A stretch of 64,000 nucleotides of DNA. Origin: Pleurostoma richardsiae. Taxonomy: Eukaryota; Ascomycota; Sordariomycetes; Calosphaeriales; Pleurostomataceae. Location of the stretch: the NCBI GenBank assembly GCA_030052745.1, contig JANBVO010000059.1, positions 107,855 to 171,854 on the forward strand. Reading direction: 5' to 3'. This document shows positions 12,224 to 25,166 of the stretch, piece by piece. Both the position numbers and the translations under genes were made by a program. Below the pieces are notes generated by a model, which searched no databases, had not been told where the DNA came from, and was given only the letters and a program-made list of their open reading frames with translations. How positions within the stretch are numbered: the first letter of the stretch is position 1; each line of letters begins with the position of its first letter.

Positions 12224-13453
12224 CTTCGCGGCGGAGCCGTGGTGCACCTGTCGCAGGTGCTTTTCTCGATCTTGATGACGGGATGTGGAAAACAGCCTGG
12301 AGGGACATGCCGGCAGTCACCAGGCCAAGAGAGGGAGGCCTGGATTATCAATGCGACCCTGACCCATCCCAAAGAGATCGACACATGGGTGCCATGTGGA
12401 ACAGAGCCATCAAGACGTTGCGACCGGGATATGCCAGTCGGGACGCCGGACAGATTAGGTTAGTTTACGGTCCCGGACAGATGTTCACAGCTGCGACGTG
12501 AGCATCTAGAACCGGCGAGTCCTCCATCTCTGGGACCAGGCGAATGGGCATGCCGCAGTCGCCGGTAGGTCCGGCCAAATGTCGGGGCAGTTTTTGACCG
12601 GTGCGTGGAGTAGCCACGAAGCTGTCAGGGCTCGGGGTACAGAAGCGCCAAAGCCTGAACTTTCAGGTGCTATCCTAACTGCGTAGGGCGAATGACCCGA
12701 GGTATCCGCGGGACACCGTGCAATCGAGAAATCATAGTGATGTGGCGCCCGAGGAGACTCCGTTGGAGGCAAGGCTAAGTTCCGGTGGGCTGGAAGCGAC
12801 TACCCCGGGCGAAGTCCGGACGAGCGTCCGGCCACGTTGCCGCCGTGATGCGTGGGGTGATATTATCCACCTATGGCGAGCCAAGCCAGCATGCTGGCGC
12901 CGGACCTGATTCACCTTTTGGAGCGGTTGTCGCCTGAGATGTGAAGACGTTGAAAGCCGATAGTCTACGCTAGGAGTAGGGCGACGGGGCAGCTGAAGCT
13001 CTAGCAGGAGATTCAATTAATAGTTCGGCTGACTACCCCTTCTGGGGCTTGGTGTCGGGTGTAAGTGCTCGACTTCCTTGCATACTAGTGCACCGGTGCG
13101 CCACGCGCCCGGTAAGCGAGGAGATCGGAGTGTTCATTTTTCCAGAGCGTCCCTGTATGCAGCAGCTCAGGACCAGCAAGGGCTTGTTGTGTGTCTCCGC
13201 AGGATTTGATACAAGATCTCTCTTTCCTGCCATGCTCGCCAGGCTCAATGCTCGAGAAAGGTCCTGGTTTGGTTCTTTCTGCTCTCTCGGTGAACGATTT
13301 CCGTCAATTGAGTTTACAAGCGGCGGGTGGTTCCGAAACTCTCTTCAAGCTGTGGGTGATCCCACGTTTTCTTTTGTCAGTGGCGATAAATAGGGATTAA
13401 CTAAAATACTCATTGTCTTCACTGGGGTTAAGCGTGGAGACAAAAGAAGCTTC
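12224..13453. other. Intergenic region upstream of the pectinesterase
   Basis: Only short open frames on both strands without recognisable protein features. It probably carries the promoter of the pectinesterase gene (start at 12223, minus strand) and the 3' region of the membrane protein gene ending at 13454. No repeat or RNA gene was recognised. Confidence 0.5.
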
Positions 13454-16060
13454 TTAGCGCAGCAGCTCGTTCGAGCCGCTTTCTCCTTGCGACCCTGCTT
13501 GCTCAGGCAGCGATTCCCCAATGCTGTCGGGGCGAGACCCTTCCATGAAAAACTCGGTCGCGGCTGGGCTTGCCACCAAGGTCAACTCCGTACTGCGACG
13601 GCCGGCGCAGTCCGAACTGCCCTCTTCATCCCGTGTCCGCGCGCTACTTGCGCTGGCTCCCTTGGTGCCTGAACTCTCGACTGACTCGCTCCGGATGGTG
13701 CCCCTTTTCTCGGGCTCAAATGAGATTGGTCCTCCTGACTCCGTCCCTGTGTCGGACTTACATAATGCACACCTAGCGCAGGGGTACGCCGTCAAGCCGT
13801 CCTTCTCCACTGGCGCCAGGACTGACACATGCCTCGTAGTCACCGGGATCTCCGGTTTACCCCTTTCCCACCCTTCCACACCGGCGTTTTGCAGGGCCAT
13901 CGCTAAAAGACTGTACTTGCCGTCGGAAAGGCGCGCGACTCGTCCAGCTTCTGCGGCTCTGGTCAGGTTCATCCCCTTTCTTAGCTTGCGGTCCCGGGTG
14001 TAATCGACGCAGTGTGACAGGAGCAGCGAAGTAATGATGATCGAGAGCGAGATGGCGACAACTATAGAGAGCGCGAGGACGCTAAAGTTCTGAACCGCGG
14101 CGGTCGAGCGAATGAGCTGATTTTGGCATAGCGAACGCTTCTGTTCCTCAAGATCCCTATCGGCGTAGTTCGCGTCCAGACGAGACATGTTCACGAACGG
14201 GTAAAGTGCCTCAGGGTGGCCCTTCGGCCATGGCTTCGCAATCCACTGCAGCAAGCCGTTCTGGATTGCGGCCAGGTTCGACGCAAACCAGAGGTCGGCT
14301 TCTTTTGTCCATTGATTGGCTGGCAGAGCTGCGGCATCGCGGACACCGTTCAGTTCTCCCACGAGAAGCCCTGGACGATAAGTTAATCAGCCAAATCCTA
14401 GTTCAGTAGCGGATGAAGAGGTCAGGTAAGTAACCGTCTCACTACTACCCGCTGCTCTGCCAGGTTGACAGCTTCTATCTCAATAAAATAAGGTATCTCA
14501 CCTGTTGTACCGTGTGCGACTCCCAGGCTAAAGGAGCCAACATAATTCATGACCCAAAACATTCGTATGGCTGTGACAAGCTGAGCCTTGTTTAGCTCCA
14601 TGGTGTTGTTCAGAATCTGATCCTTCTGGCCGACGAATCCAGTATATTCGGTGCACATTCCATTGTTTGGGTTGCAGAAGTGTATCTGTTCGGTGCAAGC
14701 CATCACTGAAAAGGGCTTGCTTGAATAGTATACTGTGCCGGCGGTTGCAGCCGCATATTCATCCCCAGTTACTGGGTCTTGAGCAAGAAACACAGGGTCA
14801 TCCACAGGCTGGTCATAAAACATCTGGCCCTGTGTGATCGCCATCAGAACCACATCAGCATCATTTCTGAGAAAGGGTGGCGCCGAGTCCGCTACATCTG
14901 GGTCTCCAAAGCCTGACTGGTAAACTGCTCGCCTGTTACTTTTTGTCAGTATGTCACAGATTTGACGTCCACTCTCTCGATATACGAGGTCAAACATGTC
15001 CGCGGAAGCAAGCAATGTGGGCAACGGAACGTACTGAGTGAAGAAACCGACTCGCTCGTAGACGAGGTTCATGTCGATCTCAAAGGCCAAGTTGGAATCC
15101 TCCCCCAGGTCGGGAGCAAATTCCTGAAGGATTCCCAGGTATGTGACGTTTATCTTGTGAGCACCCTCCAACCTGGAATAGGGAGCAGTAGTTAAGTTGG
15201 CAGGATCAGCAACCGCGCAAGTCACATTCTTGCTGAAAATAATGCGATCATGTTTAGGGGCATTCATGCCGAAGTACACATGCGAATCAAGGGGCCCTGT
15301 CTCCATCATCCAAGCCATGGCGCGGGTGTCATTAGCACCCAGACAAGTAGTACCATTTGTATATGGACAGGGTATGGCCCGACCCGTCATGGGTAGTGTG
15401 GCTCGAGTGAACGCATCGAAGCCTGGCCGCGTGCCGTTGTACGCATCTCGTGCGTAGCTGCGTGCGCGAACAGCAGCATCGTCCTGATAGCGCACGAGAG
15501 CGTCCAGGTAGGCATCGTGGTAATCAGGGCCGTCCTGCAGGACGAAATCGCCGCAGTCATTGGGTGCCGCCAGCACCAGCACATCCTGATAGCTAGAGAG
15601 CAAGAGTGGGTTAGGTTGCTCACAGAACTTAATATGATGATGAAACTCACCTCTTCGTTGCCACTTCTGCAACGAAGACACCGGCTGCAGCAAAAGCTGA
15701 CAGGAAGAAGGTACCAAGGAACACGAGTGATAAAGTGCGCCGCTTGACACGGCTTACTCGACCAGCCCAGGCTCGATATAGAGAAACGCCATCTGCGATG
15801 GAGTCGAACACCGAGCCGCCTCCGCGGAAGTGAACCTGTAGTTGTTGGTGGAGCAAGTCCTTTTCTTGCTTAGCAGCCAGCCTCTGGTGCAGATAGAACG
15901 AGAGAATTGACCATGCTCTGGTGCCAGCAAAGGCCACGAGCGACGACAGTGCGGCGATGAGGTAGTTGCCCCATCTGATGGACACCGTAAGAGTTGCTCC
16001 GAGTGCCGGTGGGGAATTGTGATTTACCCAAACTCCGTGCTGAATGGTAAAGTTGGACAT
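13454..16060 (-). CDS. Fungal-specific integral membrane protein with large ectodomain
   Basis: Exons 15651-16060, 14502-15592 and 13454-14370; introns of 58 and 131 nt; 805 aa. I know the architecture from many uncharacterised Pezizomycotina proteins but no function. The N-terminus carries the HGVWVN...LGATLTV signature of that group. Hydrophobic segments lie at about 30-55 (NYLIAALSSLVAFAG) and 108-133 (LVFLGTFFLSAFAAAG). A roughly 420-residue region with several Asn-X-Ser/Thr sites and cysteines follows and is probably extracellular. Another membrane segment is near residue 600 (VLALSIVVAISLSIIIT), then a Ser/Glu-rich cytoplasmic tail containing a CARCALC cysteine cluster. The ATG at 16060 fits the usual family start; the in-frame upstream sequence ends at a TGA about 100 bases away. 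A role in sensing or adhesion would be speculation. Confidence 0.75.
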
Positions 16061-17703
16061 GGCACCCAGGAAGAAGGTTACAACAAGGCTTGAAATCTTG
16101 CGCTGGATATTTGTGACGAGTGCGTCGCGCGCTCTTTGGTCTTTCTTTAATGCTTTTCATCTCACCCACGGGGAGAGGACTAGGAAGATTCATGATTCTC
16201 CATCCTCCGCACAAGTTCTCCAATCTGGTCCATAAACCGAGTAGCGTTGCAATGTCGCCGGATGTCTCTCTCGGTGCTCGCTTGCTGTCTGCATGGTAAC
16301 TGCAGCGCTTCTGCAACAGGTCAAAGAGCGAGGCCCGGATAAGTAGCTGGTAGCCGCTTCATATGCCTGATTTTGGGCGAAAATAGAAACATGTCGACGC
16401 CGTCAGCTGCAGGTCCTACACCATCCGTCCACGTTATTCCCTTTTAGAGTTGCAGTTTAGCTGGAGGGATGCTACCCTACTGAAGTCGGTTGAGCGGATG
16501 GCGTCTAGCCCCATCGCTCACACATGCAGGTCCAGGTAATATGCTGAGTAAGGACATTACTGCGCCTGCAATGGCTACTCCTTCGTCGGCGCCATCGGCA
16601 CCCGGTCAGGCCGTGGAGCTGAAAACCATCGACTCGGTGGAAGATAACAATAGCTGGCGTGTTTGTTCTAGGTTGAATATGTGCATTAGGGGCATTTCAA
16701 AGTTGAAGACCAAACTACAGTATACGTGGGCCCCGTGAGGTAGTCGAGCCGCCACTGCTCTTGCTGGTGCAGATTAGCGACGCCTTTCGCGGGCTAAATG
16801 TCGTCACCTGAAATATTCTACCTTTCTCAGTTGGTTCAGTTGACCAATTGAGTATGTTGCGTCTTTGTGGACGAACGAGAAACCACACGTCCAAGCAACT
16901 CTAGCTGCATCACCGCGTGTGTCGGCCTAGGGAGATCAGACGCTACTTGCTAGTCGATTTGATGCCTATTATTTCTTCTATTAGCGCTCATGTCTATTCT
17001 GCTCTTTCATTGGTTAGACAGAACGAGCCTCTTCATTCGTTCAAAACACAAATCATTACGTTCAGGCAGGTATAACTCTTCAAGAAGAACAGTACTGATC
17101 CAGACAGCAAGGTACTACACTACTAGAGAGATAACGACAAGCCCATGAACCAAGGGCCAGGGGCCGAATCGAAACCTACTATATCCCTAGTGCCCTTGTA
17201 ACCAAGTACAGAGTAAATGCGTGTTACTTGTTACAAAGTGCTCCGCACGATGCAGTCATCTTAGCAGACTTAAGGTTAGGGTTAACCACACATATCGAAT
17301 ATCTTCCACTGAGCCATTTCCTACAATCTTCCTTGTTATCTACTTATGTGTTTCGTCGCTGTTTGCACTTGTCGTGGAGTAGATGCCTATTCTGGGTGGC
17401 AAGTCTACTAAACCCCGCACAGCAGTTGGGACAGGAGACCTTAACCCGACTTCTTACGCTGATGTCACAATAGGTTGCTGAATGTCGAAAACTGTCAGCC
17501 ATTACAGACGTGCTCCCAGCACCGCGGCTTGAGCCACTTCTGGACCACCAAAACTATGTATCAGAGGTCCTACTTGGGTCTGTATTGAGATTATTGATCG
17601 ATAAAGGACAATGCAGAGCGTTTCTGAGGAGTTCCATGAGCGCTATGAATACCTCGCATCTTCATCAGGAGCCTGTTTGCGGTGATGCAAGATATCTCAG
17701 CAT
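16061..17703. other. Intergenic, no supported gene
   Basis: AT-richer DNA between two minus-strand genes. The open frames (for example 16490-16738 and 17228-17473 on the plus strand) are short and have no recognisable domain or signal peptide. Nothing further seen. Confidence 0.5.
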
Positions 17704-19894
17704 TTAATGAGCGAACCGGAAATCGAGCCTCTTGCTGCCGGAGTCTCTGGTGTTTTCAAGATAATCGAGTTGTTGCTGCCGAGGTTAGCAGGGACACGCA
17801 TGTCTTAAGGACATAACATACCTCTCTTGTCATTCCATTCCACTTATTCTCGCGGCTTTTATTACGCCAAACGTAATAAAGTTTGGTGAGCACATAGATG
17901 ACGAGATTAGCTGCACAAATCGCCACGAGCTGCTTATTCCCACGTCGATCTGTCCACTATATCAATGTGGTGTCTTACGTCTTGTCACGAGATTCGTTTC
18001 TTACATTCGGGTGCGTCATCAGCACGATAAATGTTCGAGTACACAATGCCTGAAACTTGAACAAACATACTGGACACCTGTTAGGTCGTGCAAGGCCTCG
18101 TAAATATAGTCCACAATAACTTACTTGTATAGAGCGGCGGAGACTGCTCGGGTTCGAACAGAGTTAGAATTGCGGCTACACCATGCAACCTGAAGAGCAT
18201 GCGCTGAATCAACATCAGCTAGCTAGATCGAATAACCATGAAGCAAGAGGGACGTACGGGAAGGCCATGCTAGCAGCACAGTGAGCACGGCGAACTTTGG
18301 CCATGACCCCACACCTCCTGGCAAGACAGCCAAGGCAATAATGTTTGGCAAGACCCATAACTGAGCTATGAAGGCCATACCAACCCTTTGGCTCCAGATT
18401 TCGGAAAAGTACGTGAAAACAAGCATCTGGCAGATCAGCTTTCGAATAGATGATCTTGATAGCTGGAGACTTACAGTGACGGCTCCTGCCGCTTGGGTCG
18501 GAATACTTAACAAGTTCGAGTCGAAGGTGTTAAAACCGAGGTCTCGTAATGTGAGTGTGAGGTATTGATCAGGCGGTCCGACCGGCATCTGAAACATCAG
18601 GCCAATAATGTAAATTGGCCAGAGGTCGTAGTCGGTGATGGATTTCCAGAGCAATTTGAGGTCGACTGCTTGGCGATTGTGCATGTCGCCCTTGGAGGGA
18701 TCGTCTCGAAGGATACGGTTGACCATGATGACCTCTTCGCGCTCCGTGAACCATCCTTTCGGTCGGTACCACGACTTTGTCTGCGTAGGTGATGCAGCCA
18801 TCATGAACCATGACCAGACACCGACCACGAGAGTGAACAGTCCTTCGATCAGGAAGAGCCATCTCCATCCCTCGTAACCATGCACACCGCGCATTCGTAG
18901 GAGCCCAAACGCGAGAATGGGAGCTATAACATCGACGATTCTCAACGTGGTCCAGAATAGAGCTAAGCGGAAAGGAAGTTCGGATCCTTTGAAGAAGTAA
19001 GACTTGGAGAGGAATGATTTAGCGCATGATACACTTGAAAATCGCGTCAAACTCTTACTAGATATAGGATGATGTCAGGAATAAAGCCGCCCTGCAGGAT
19101 ACCTAGGAGAGAGCGGCAGACGAGGAAGCTTGTCCGACCACTCAGCCAGAACTGGGAGGCAGCGACAATACTCCACAGGCACATGATCGTAGGGATCTGG
19201 TTCCGGTTAGCTATCTGATCTTCTGACCTCCATGATTAGACATACCCATCGATCGGGACCTGTGCTCGTGTTAGTCACCGCATCGAAATCAAATGAGGTA
19301 GGTAACTGACCTAGTTTCTTGCTGATGAGCTGAGATGGAAGTTCAGCGCAGAGGAAAGACAATCTGAAGACCGTATTTCCAAGATTGTAGTCTATGAGAT
19401 AGTCAGTCTCGGCACAACAAATATTTCTCGAAGTAGACATCGGGTATTGACAGACCGTTAGTAGAAAGCTTGAGGTCTTTTAAGAAGCTGTCCGTATTTG
19501 CCTGGCTTAAGTTTCCTCGGTCAAGATCCAATGCAAAGAATGCAATGCAAGCCCACGTTGTGATTTTCCAGTCAATCTTGTTGATAAGTGGGAGCTCCTC
19601 TGCCCAGGTCCATCTTGCTGAAGGGTCGAATCGGTGCAGATTTTCGTACTTTGGAGTCGGCTGGAAGTATTTAGCCGTCTCAGGGTCGTCAAACACTGAC
19701 GGCTGCGTAGCGATCTCCTGCAAATCTTTGTGCTCTTTTCTTCTCCAAAGTGTCGAAATGGGAAGAGCAGGTGGCTCACTCTTTTGAAGTTGCTGCTCCA
19801 AAAGGATGCGTTCTCGAACAGCATCCACGTCCGTGCCGGGGTCTGAGTTGTCAGACTCGGCCGCCACTTTGGTACTTTCCTTTGCTTCAGACAT
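17704..19894 (-). CDS. MFS permease, allantoate/Dal5 (anion:cation symporter) family
   Basis: Ten exons: 19456-19894, 19311-19391, 19246-19259, 19059-19196, 18475-19002, 18258-18426, 18125-18203, 18005-18069, 17822-17949, 17704-17775; all phases agree, 570 aa. The third exon is only 14 nt (coding the end of LGPDRW). The first donor is GTCTGT rather than GTAAGT. Family hallmarks read across the junctions: [90 protein letters not shown], and the C-terminal TKLYYVWRN. Members import allantoate, nicotinate, pantothenate, biotin or sulfonates at the plasma membrane by proton symport; substrate cannot be told here. A cytoplasmic acidic N-terminus of about 110 residues precedes the first helix. The ATG at 19894 begins MSEAKES. 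Confidence 0.9.
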
Positions 19895-20947
19895 GTTGTT
19901 TGGATTGTATGCAACCTTACGTAGTGAGAATATCGACGCCAGACGCTGAAGCACCAATATAACTGCTACGCGTGTGGGACCGGCCACTATAAATATATTC
20001 ACATGTCTCTAACAACCTGCCTGGGGTTCTCATGAGGACTTTATTCTTGGCATGAGCACTCTTTTCTTGGCAGAAGCTCGCCATTGTTTCCCACAAGTGA
20101 CTAAAACCCTACATGGGGAGGTCAGACACTGCTAAGGATAAACTTTTGATGGCTTCTAAAATGGAGTTTCAATGTGATGAGCATCTAGGGCAGGGCACAA
20201 AAGTGTCCGCATCCGATGTTGTGATCGGCTCGAGCAAATACATCATGCTTGGAAGAGTTGTTGCAATGCATGGCGAGATGACGAGACCGGGAGCTGCACC
20301 CAATCAGACAACATCTTACGCTCCGTGGATTGATTTCGGCTACGAGTATCGTGGTAGAATGCTCGGCAATGCGTAACGTCAGGGCTCTCCTCCCCACTGC
20401 AAAGACACCTGGAACTTACCTAGACCATTGGCAATATCTTGGCCTGATAAGATGAGCCGTTCTTTATTGGTCTACCAAGACAAATTCACAATAAATCTTT
20501 TCAGTTCTCCAAGACGAGATAGACACTAGGGTTCAAACGACGAATGCCTTGAAGCCTGCTCCCGATGATCACAGAATAGGCTTCACAAATAGAGGACTGG
20601 CCATAAATCGCGCGATTTTCCTGCAACTAAAGTACCTGCTGGCTTGCTTAGTGGCGGATGGTAAGAAGGCGAGAATATGCCTTGGCTCTAGAGAGCCTGT
20701 GTGGCAAGCTGAGCATGTTTCTCTTTGACAGATTCCACGACTTGAGTTTTGTCTCATTCAGGAAATCGATCTATATCCGCCGGACCATCAAACTCGGTAT
20801 CCCAAATCCTCGATGTAAACAGAAACGCTAGTTGGGAACCGACGACGGAAAGCGCACTTGCCCTGGTGTTGACGAACTAAAAGACCATACTAGCAAGATG
20901 TAGAAGGGCTATCAAGCCTTAGTATGTCTAGAATTTGGCGAGATGCT
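19895..20947. other. Intergenic, no supported gene
   Basis: Promoter side of the MFS permease and 3' side of the small gene ending at 20948. A plus-strand frame at 20113-20376 (87 codons) has no recognisable feature and I do not call it. Confidence 0.45.
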
Positions 20948-21482
20948 CTAAACGACCTGCCAGTCGCAGCTCAGGTCATCGTGAGCGAGCAGCTCCCAGC
21001 TGTCGCCGGGCTTCAGGTGTTTCACGTCCACTGTTACAACCGCATCCTGCTCCTCCCCAGCAGCGAGCTCAGTAGTTCTGACCTTATTCTCCTTCACCCT
21101 CTGCACTTGGCGATACACATCCGCATCTCTGCCCCAGGAAGAGAGGAGATTCATGAATCGGCTTTGGAGCTCAAGGTTCTGCCCGAGGATATCCGTGATA
21201 CCCTTGACAGCTGCCTCATAGCATGTATCGTCATTGACGCAATAGCGAAGGCAGTTCGCTAGAAGGGTGTTGAACTCATCGCTCTTCTTGCCGTTGGCTG
21301 GCCGATGCTCTTGCTTCTTGATCGAGGACTGGATCCATTGCTTTTCGGAGGCAGATGTTAGCAGTGCCGGGGATGGCGCACTTGGCGACACCTACGAGAA
21401 CATTGACGCGAAAACTCGCCGTCTCCATGGTGGTCCGGGCTGTCATGAATGCTGAAACGGCCATGTTGTTTGATGTTGGCAT
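20948..21482 (-). CDS. Small hypothetical protein, unrecognised
   Basis: Proposed exons 21396-21482 and 20948-21340 with a 55-nt intron (GTAGGT donor, GCTAAC branch site, AAAAG acceptor), 159 aa. Two frames, each truncated alone, join in frame through a well-formed intron, which is the main support. The product is hydrophilic, has three cysteines clustered in NCLRYCVNDDTC near residue 60, an amphipathic helical stretch after that, and an acidic C-terminus. No signal peptide or membrane segment is evident. I do not recognise a family. It could be lineage-restricted, or a false positive. Confidence 0.5.
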
Positions 21483-22800
21483 GGGCTGGAGCCGCGAGAA
21501 CTGCTATCGACGACTGGTAGGAGAGTGGAGGAGACGAACGGTGTTATGTGATCACTGGCAGATTGAAGTGAGGTTCAAGGTGCGGGAACGGTTGCTGGAG
21601 AAAAGAGAAGCGGAAATCGCATCCAGAAAGGCGAAACGTCGAGGTAATGCAGATAGGTTTTGGAGGCAAAGGCGGGTACGAAGCAGGACTGTCCCGGTCC
21701 GGAACTCCATTCACCTGCAATCAGAATTGACGGCAAAGTAGAACATCTCTTCATGTTTCTATGCATCCTAGAGAAAAGATTGGTACCAAGCCACATCGAA
21801 GAGTATTAAGACTAATGGACTTAAAATAGGGATGAAACTCGCGGCATGTCACTGGTAAAGGTTTCCGATCACAAGAACGAGATGTCGTTGCCCGGCGGCA
21901 TCTCGATACAACAAGCTACGCGCGAATCAAGATTGAGAAGGAGATGAAAAGAAATCTAGGACACAACAGCGCTCCAAGACAAAGTCAGTCTTATATACGT
22001 TTTGCTGCGCCTTTACTTGCTATCATCCCTTTCACGGTTCCTCGACATCTTACTGCAACTCTAGAAGCTGAAACAAGTTACCGTACATTCGAAATGAACT
22101 ATTTCAATCATTCGGGATCTCTGCACACTCATGGAACCTAAGATGCGGCCTTTACCCGGATCCGCTAAACACTATTCTCTCCCTTAAGTGAACTTCAAGG
22201 GTGCACACAATCTCGAGTTCTTTCCGTAGATCGCGGGTAACAACAGGCTACGACATCCTTACTCTTCACAACAAGGTCGTTCCAGGAGGAGGAGGATGTC
22301 TAATTGAATCTTACAAGTACATTACCGAGGCAGGTGTAGAGCACTCTAATGGATGCCAGGTTGGCTACCTAGCAATCGGCCTCTACAGACAGGCGGGCGG
22401 ATAAAAGCCGGCTGTCATTGCGCAACTGTCATCTTCATCGACAATGCACTTCCCTAAGGCTTATAAAGAACTAGATTTCAGTCAATAGAGCGATCAAGAG
22501 CGATGAAGGCAGACGGGAGTCACATGTTGCACCTTCTCCGCAACAGGCACTTTGTTGCGCGACGAATCTTCTCCTGATCAGGCTTTATCCCACGTCGAAT
22601 TCCGGGACCACGAGCATAGATAGTGTCCAGTAAAGCTGGGGGGAGGATGTCATGAACTACAACCGTCTAGGTCCCCCGCTACCGTCATTCCACAACTTCC
22701 GCGGGATGGTAATAAGTATGTGGCCTAGGACTATCACCGTGTCATAATCTTCATAAACACTATTCGGAATGGGTATACAGTCTGGCGCGTCCGTCAAGGA
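21483..22800. other. Intergenic, no supported gene
   Basis: Contains only short open frames (for example 21944-22141 and 22201-22404, plus strand) without recognisable features. Both flanking genes are on the minus strand. Confidence 0.45.
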
Positions 22801-24103
22801 TCAGACCTTCCAAACCTTCCTTAGTAGCCACTCCCCTACCGCCTGCACATACTCCCTCGTCTTCATCTCCGCGTCCACCATGGTCTCCTCGCCGCCGCCC
22901 ACCAGCCTCCGCATATGCACGTTGTCGAAGCCGTGCAGCGCATCCGGCACCAGGATCCATTTCACGCTCCCATCTCCATCCTCCTGCTCCCACCCGAACC
23001 TGTCGTCCTCGGGGCCTTTCAGCGCCCCCTTCACGCTCGCGACCTCCTCCTGCCCGCAGAGGCTCATCTTCTTCTCCGGAGCGTCTGGGTCCGGCACCTC
23101 CCGCCGCCGCCCCGTTGCGACTTCGTTGCCAAGCCGGCACGCAAGCCGCCAGCTCTCGTGCGCGAGCATGTCCAGCTCCGCGGCGACGAGGCAGACGTGT
23201 GGCGGCAGATCCGAGCGCGCCGCGAAGGCCGGGCTGAGCAGCGGGTCGCGCAGGTTTTGCCCGTACGGCACGTACCCCCAGTCGAATGTCGGTGCGAGAC
23301 GCAGCAGGGCGTCAGATGGCGCGCCCCGCGGCGCGCCCAGCGCCGGCTTGTATGGCCTGTTGCGGGTCTTGCGGGCCGGCGCGCGGCTGAGATCCAAGCA
23401 GCCGTACACGCTTACCGCCGCCTGGGGCGGGCAGCGGCACTCCCGGATTGCTGGCAGCTGGGATAGGGCGAGAGCGAGATTTCCGCCGGCACTGAAGCCA
23501 AGGACTGCGGTACGGCAGCGGCTCCGGTCGATGGGGATGGACTCGTCGGCGAGGAGGGCTAGGTAGAGCGCCTCGAGGTCGTGAAGACCAGTGGGAAAGG
23601 GCGCCCAAGGGGCCTTGGAGTAGTTGAGGGCAATGACCACGACGGAGTGTGTGTCGGAGAAGTAGCGGTTGTACTCGTCGTCATCGCGGGGCACGCCGAT
23701 GGAGAAGCCGCCGCCGTGAATGGTGAAGAGAGTGGGCAGGAGGGTTGGAGAGGTCTGGTCATAGGAGGAAGGGAAGAAAATGCTGTTTTCAGAATGGTTA
23801 GCGGCGCTCGCAGTCTTGCTCCTGAGCTTGGAGCAAGGTGGGCGTAAGGTTGGCAGCTCACCGAACCGGTAGATGTGGCCTGCATTCGTACAACTTGATG
23901 ATATCCGGCCGCCCTTCGGGCGGATATAGCCACTCTCTCCAATCTCGAAACCACAACACCGGCTTCAGGAGCCCCTGCAACGAGCAGAGCTGCGCTGCAT
24001 GGCCGACCCTGGACAGGAACGGCGGCTGTGGCGTCTTCCAGTCTCTATCATCTGCGGGCTGGACCCCTCCGGCTGGTCGCCCATCTCCTACTTCGCTCGA
24101 CAT
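22801..24103 (-). CDS. Alpha/beta-hydrolase, hormone-sensitive-lipase (HSL) class
   Basis: Exons 23862-24103 and 22801-23782 with a 79-nt intron (GTGAGC...AACAG) that joins HLPVR to IFFPSSYD in frame; 407 aa. The oxyanion-hole motif HGGGF lies near residue 104, the nucleophile elbow GFSAGG near 177, the acidic residue is in AAELDMLAHES, and the catalytic His is in DALHGFDNV. This is the Ser-Asp-His set of the alpha/beta-hydrolase-3 family, whose fungal members act on esters, lactones or acylated small molecules; substrate unknown. There is no signal peptide, so it is probably cytosolic or membrane-associated. The ATG at 24103 follows an in-frame TAA in the upstream sequence. A hydrophobic frame at about 24269-24360 upstream might be an extra 5' exon carrying an anchor, but no clean junction was found. 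Confidence 0.85.
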
Positions 24104-25166
24104 CCCTAACACCAAGGCTGAGCGCGAAAGGTGACAAGAGGAAAGTGTTTATCGCTATCACGTTCGTGTCTGAGGAGGCGGTCGAGCCAGGTATACAAAC
24201 TGCAGAGAAGCTGCCTGTCAGTCATCCCGCGTCTCAGCACCATAGCTAGAACGATCTATTCCAGTCTCCTAGCAAATAGGGCTAAGTAGAAGGGGACCAA
24301 CCTTCAGGTAGATGAAGACATACGCTGCGACCAGAAGGGCAAAGAACGCCCGAACAATCATCTCGGCATCTTCGTGCCCGCGATACTGCTCCCGAGGCTG
24401 AAACAGGTGGGCGTCAGGCCACGTTTCGCGCGCGTGCGTCAGGAAACCCCGCGGGGGATGATCTCCGCTTGGCCTGCCAGCTCGGGAGGTCGGCGTGAGG
24501 GATTGGGTGGGTGGGTGGAAGAGCCAACAATATGCCGACGGTGGTATTGCGTTTCGGGTTTGGAGACGCCCAAGAGCTCCATCATTTGGCCGGACTTTAG
24601 CCACGGCATCTTGAACTCAATGCGGGGCCGGGCCGCTTCCCGTGCCGACATGACTGACGCACGCACGCAGCGGAGACGTGGGGATACGACGCGACAAGAC
24701 AGCGTCGCTGGCTGTACGCGATACGGCTATGAGACACATCAGCGTACCATACTACGAGGCAATGCGGTGCCCGTAGAAGCAGCAGACATCAAAGTACCAG
24801 CGACCACTCTGTCCATTATATAGCGTCGTACCTACCTACCTACCTACCTACCTACCTATCCATACACGCGTTGCCAAAGAGAGCTGAAGCCATAGTAACA
24901 GCTCGGACATATGCAAGTACAACTAAAACAAAACAAGAATCTTATGGTACAAGGCTGTAAGTAGCCAGCATGGCCACCAGCCTTCGTGAGGATCCGTCAC
25001 ATTTAAGCCGTTGAACCCGTCCCGTCGTCCCATCCGTCCCCTCAGCTTGCTAGCCGCAACGTCCCTGACATTACCATTCATTCGTTCGTGCATGCAAAGC
25101 CAGACCTGGTATTCCGAGCAGTCGCCGTATTGGAGGTGACGGGTAGTATTGGATTGCGATGCCACG
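24104..25166. other. Intergenic, includes a TACC microsatellite
   Basis: No supported gene. A hydrophobic minus-strand frame near 24269-24360 is the only suggestive coding signal and could be an unplaced 5' exon of the neighbouring hydrolase. A tetranucleotide repeat lies at 24829-24856. Confidence 0.45.
24829..24856. repeat. TACC tetranucleotide microsatellite
   Basis: Seven perfect TACC units in tandem, located between the hydrolase and SAPS genes. Confidence 0.95.

Noticed and set aside
24829-24856. TACC run as a possible CRISPR or telomeric element
   Set aside because: It is a simple perfect tetranucleotide microsatellite without spacers and not a telomere unit.
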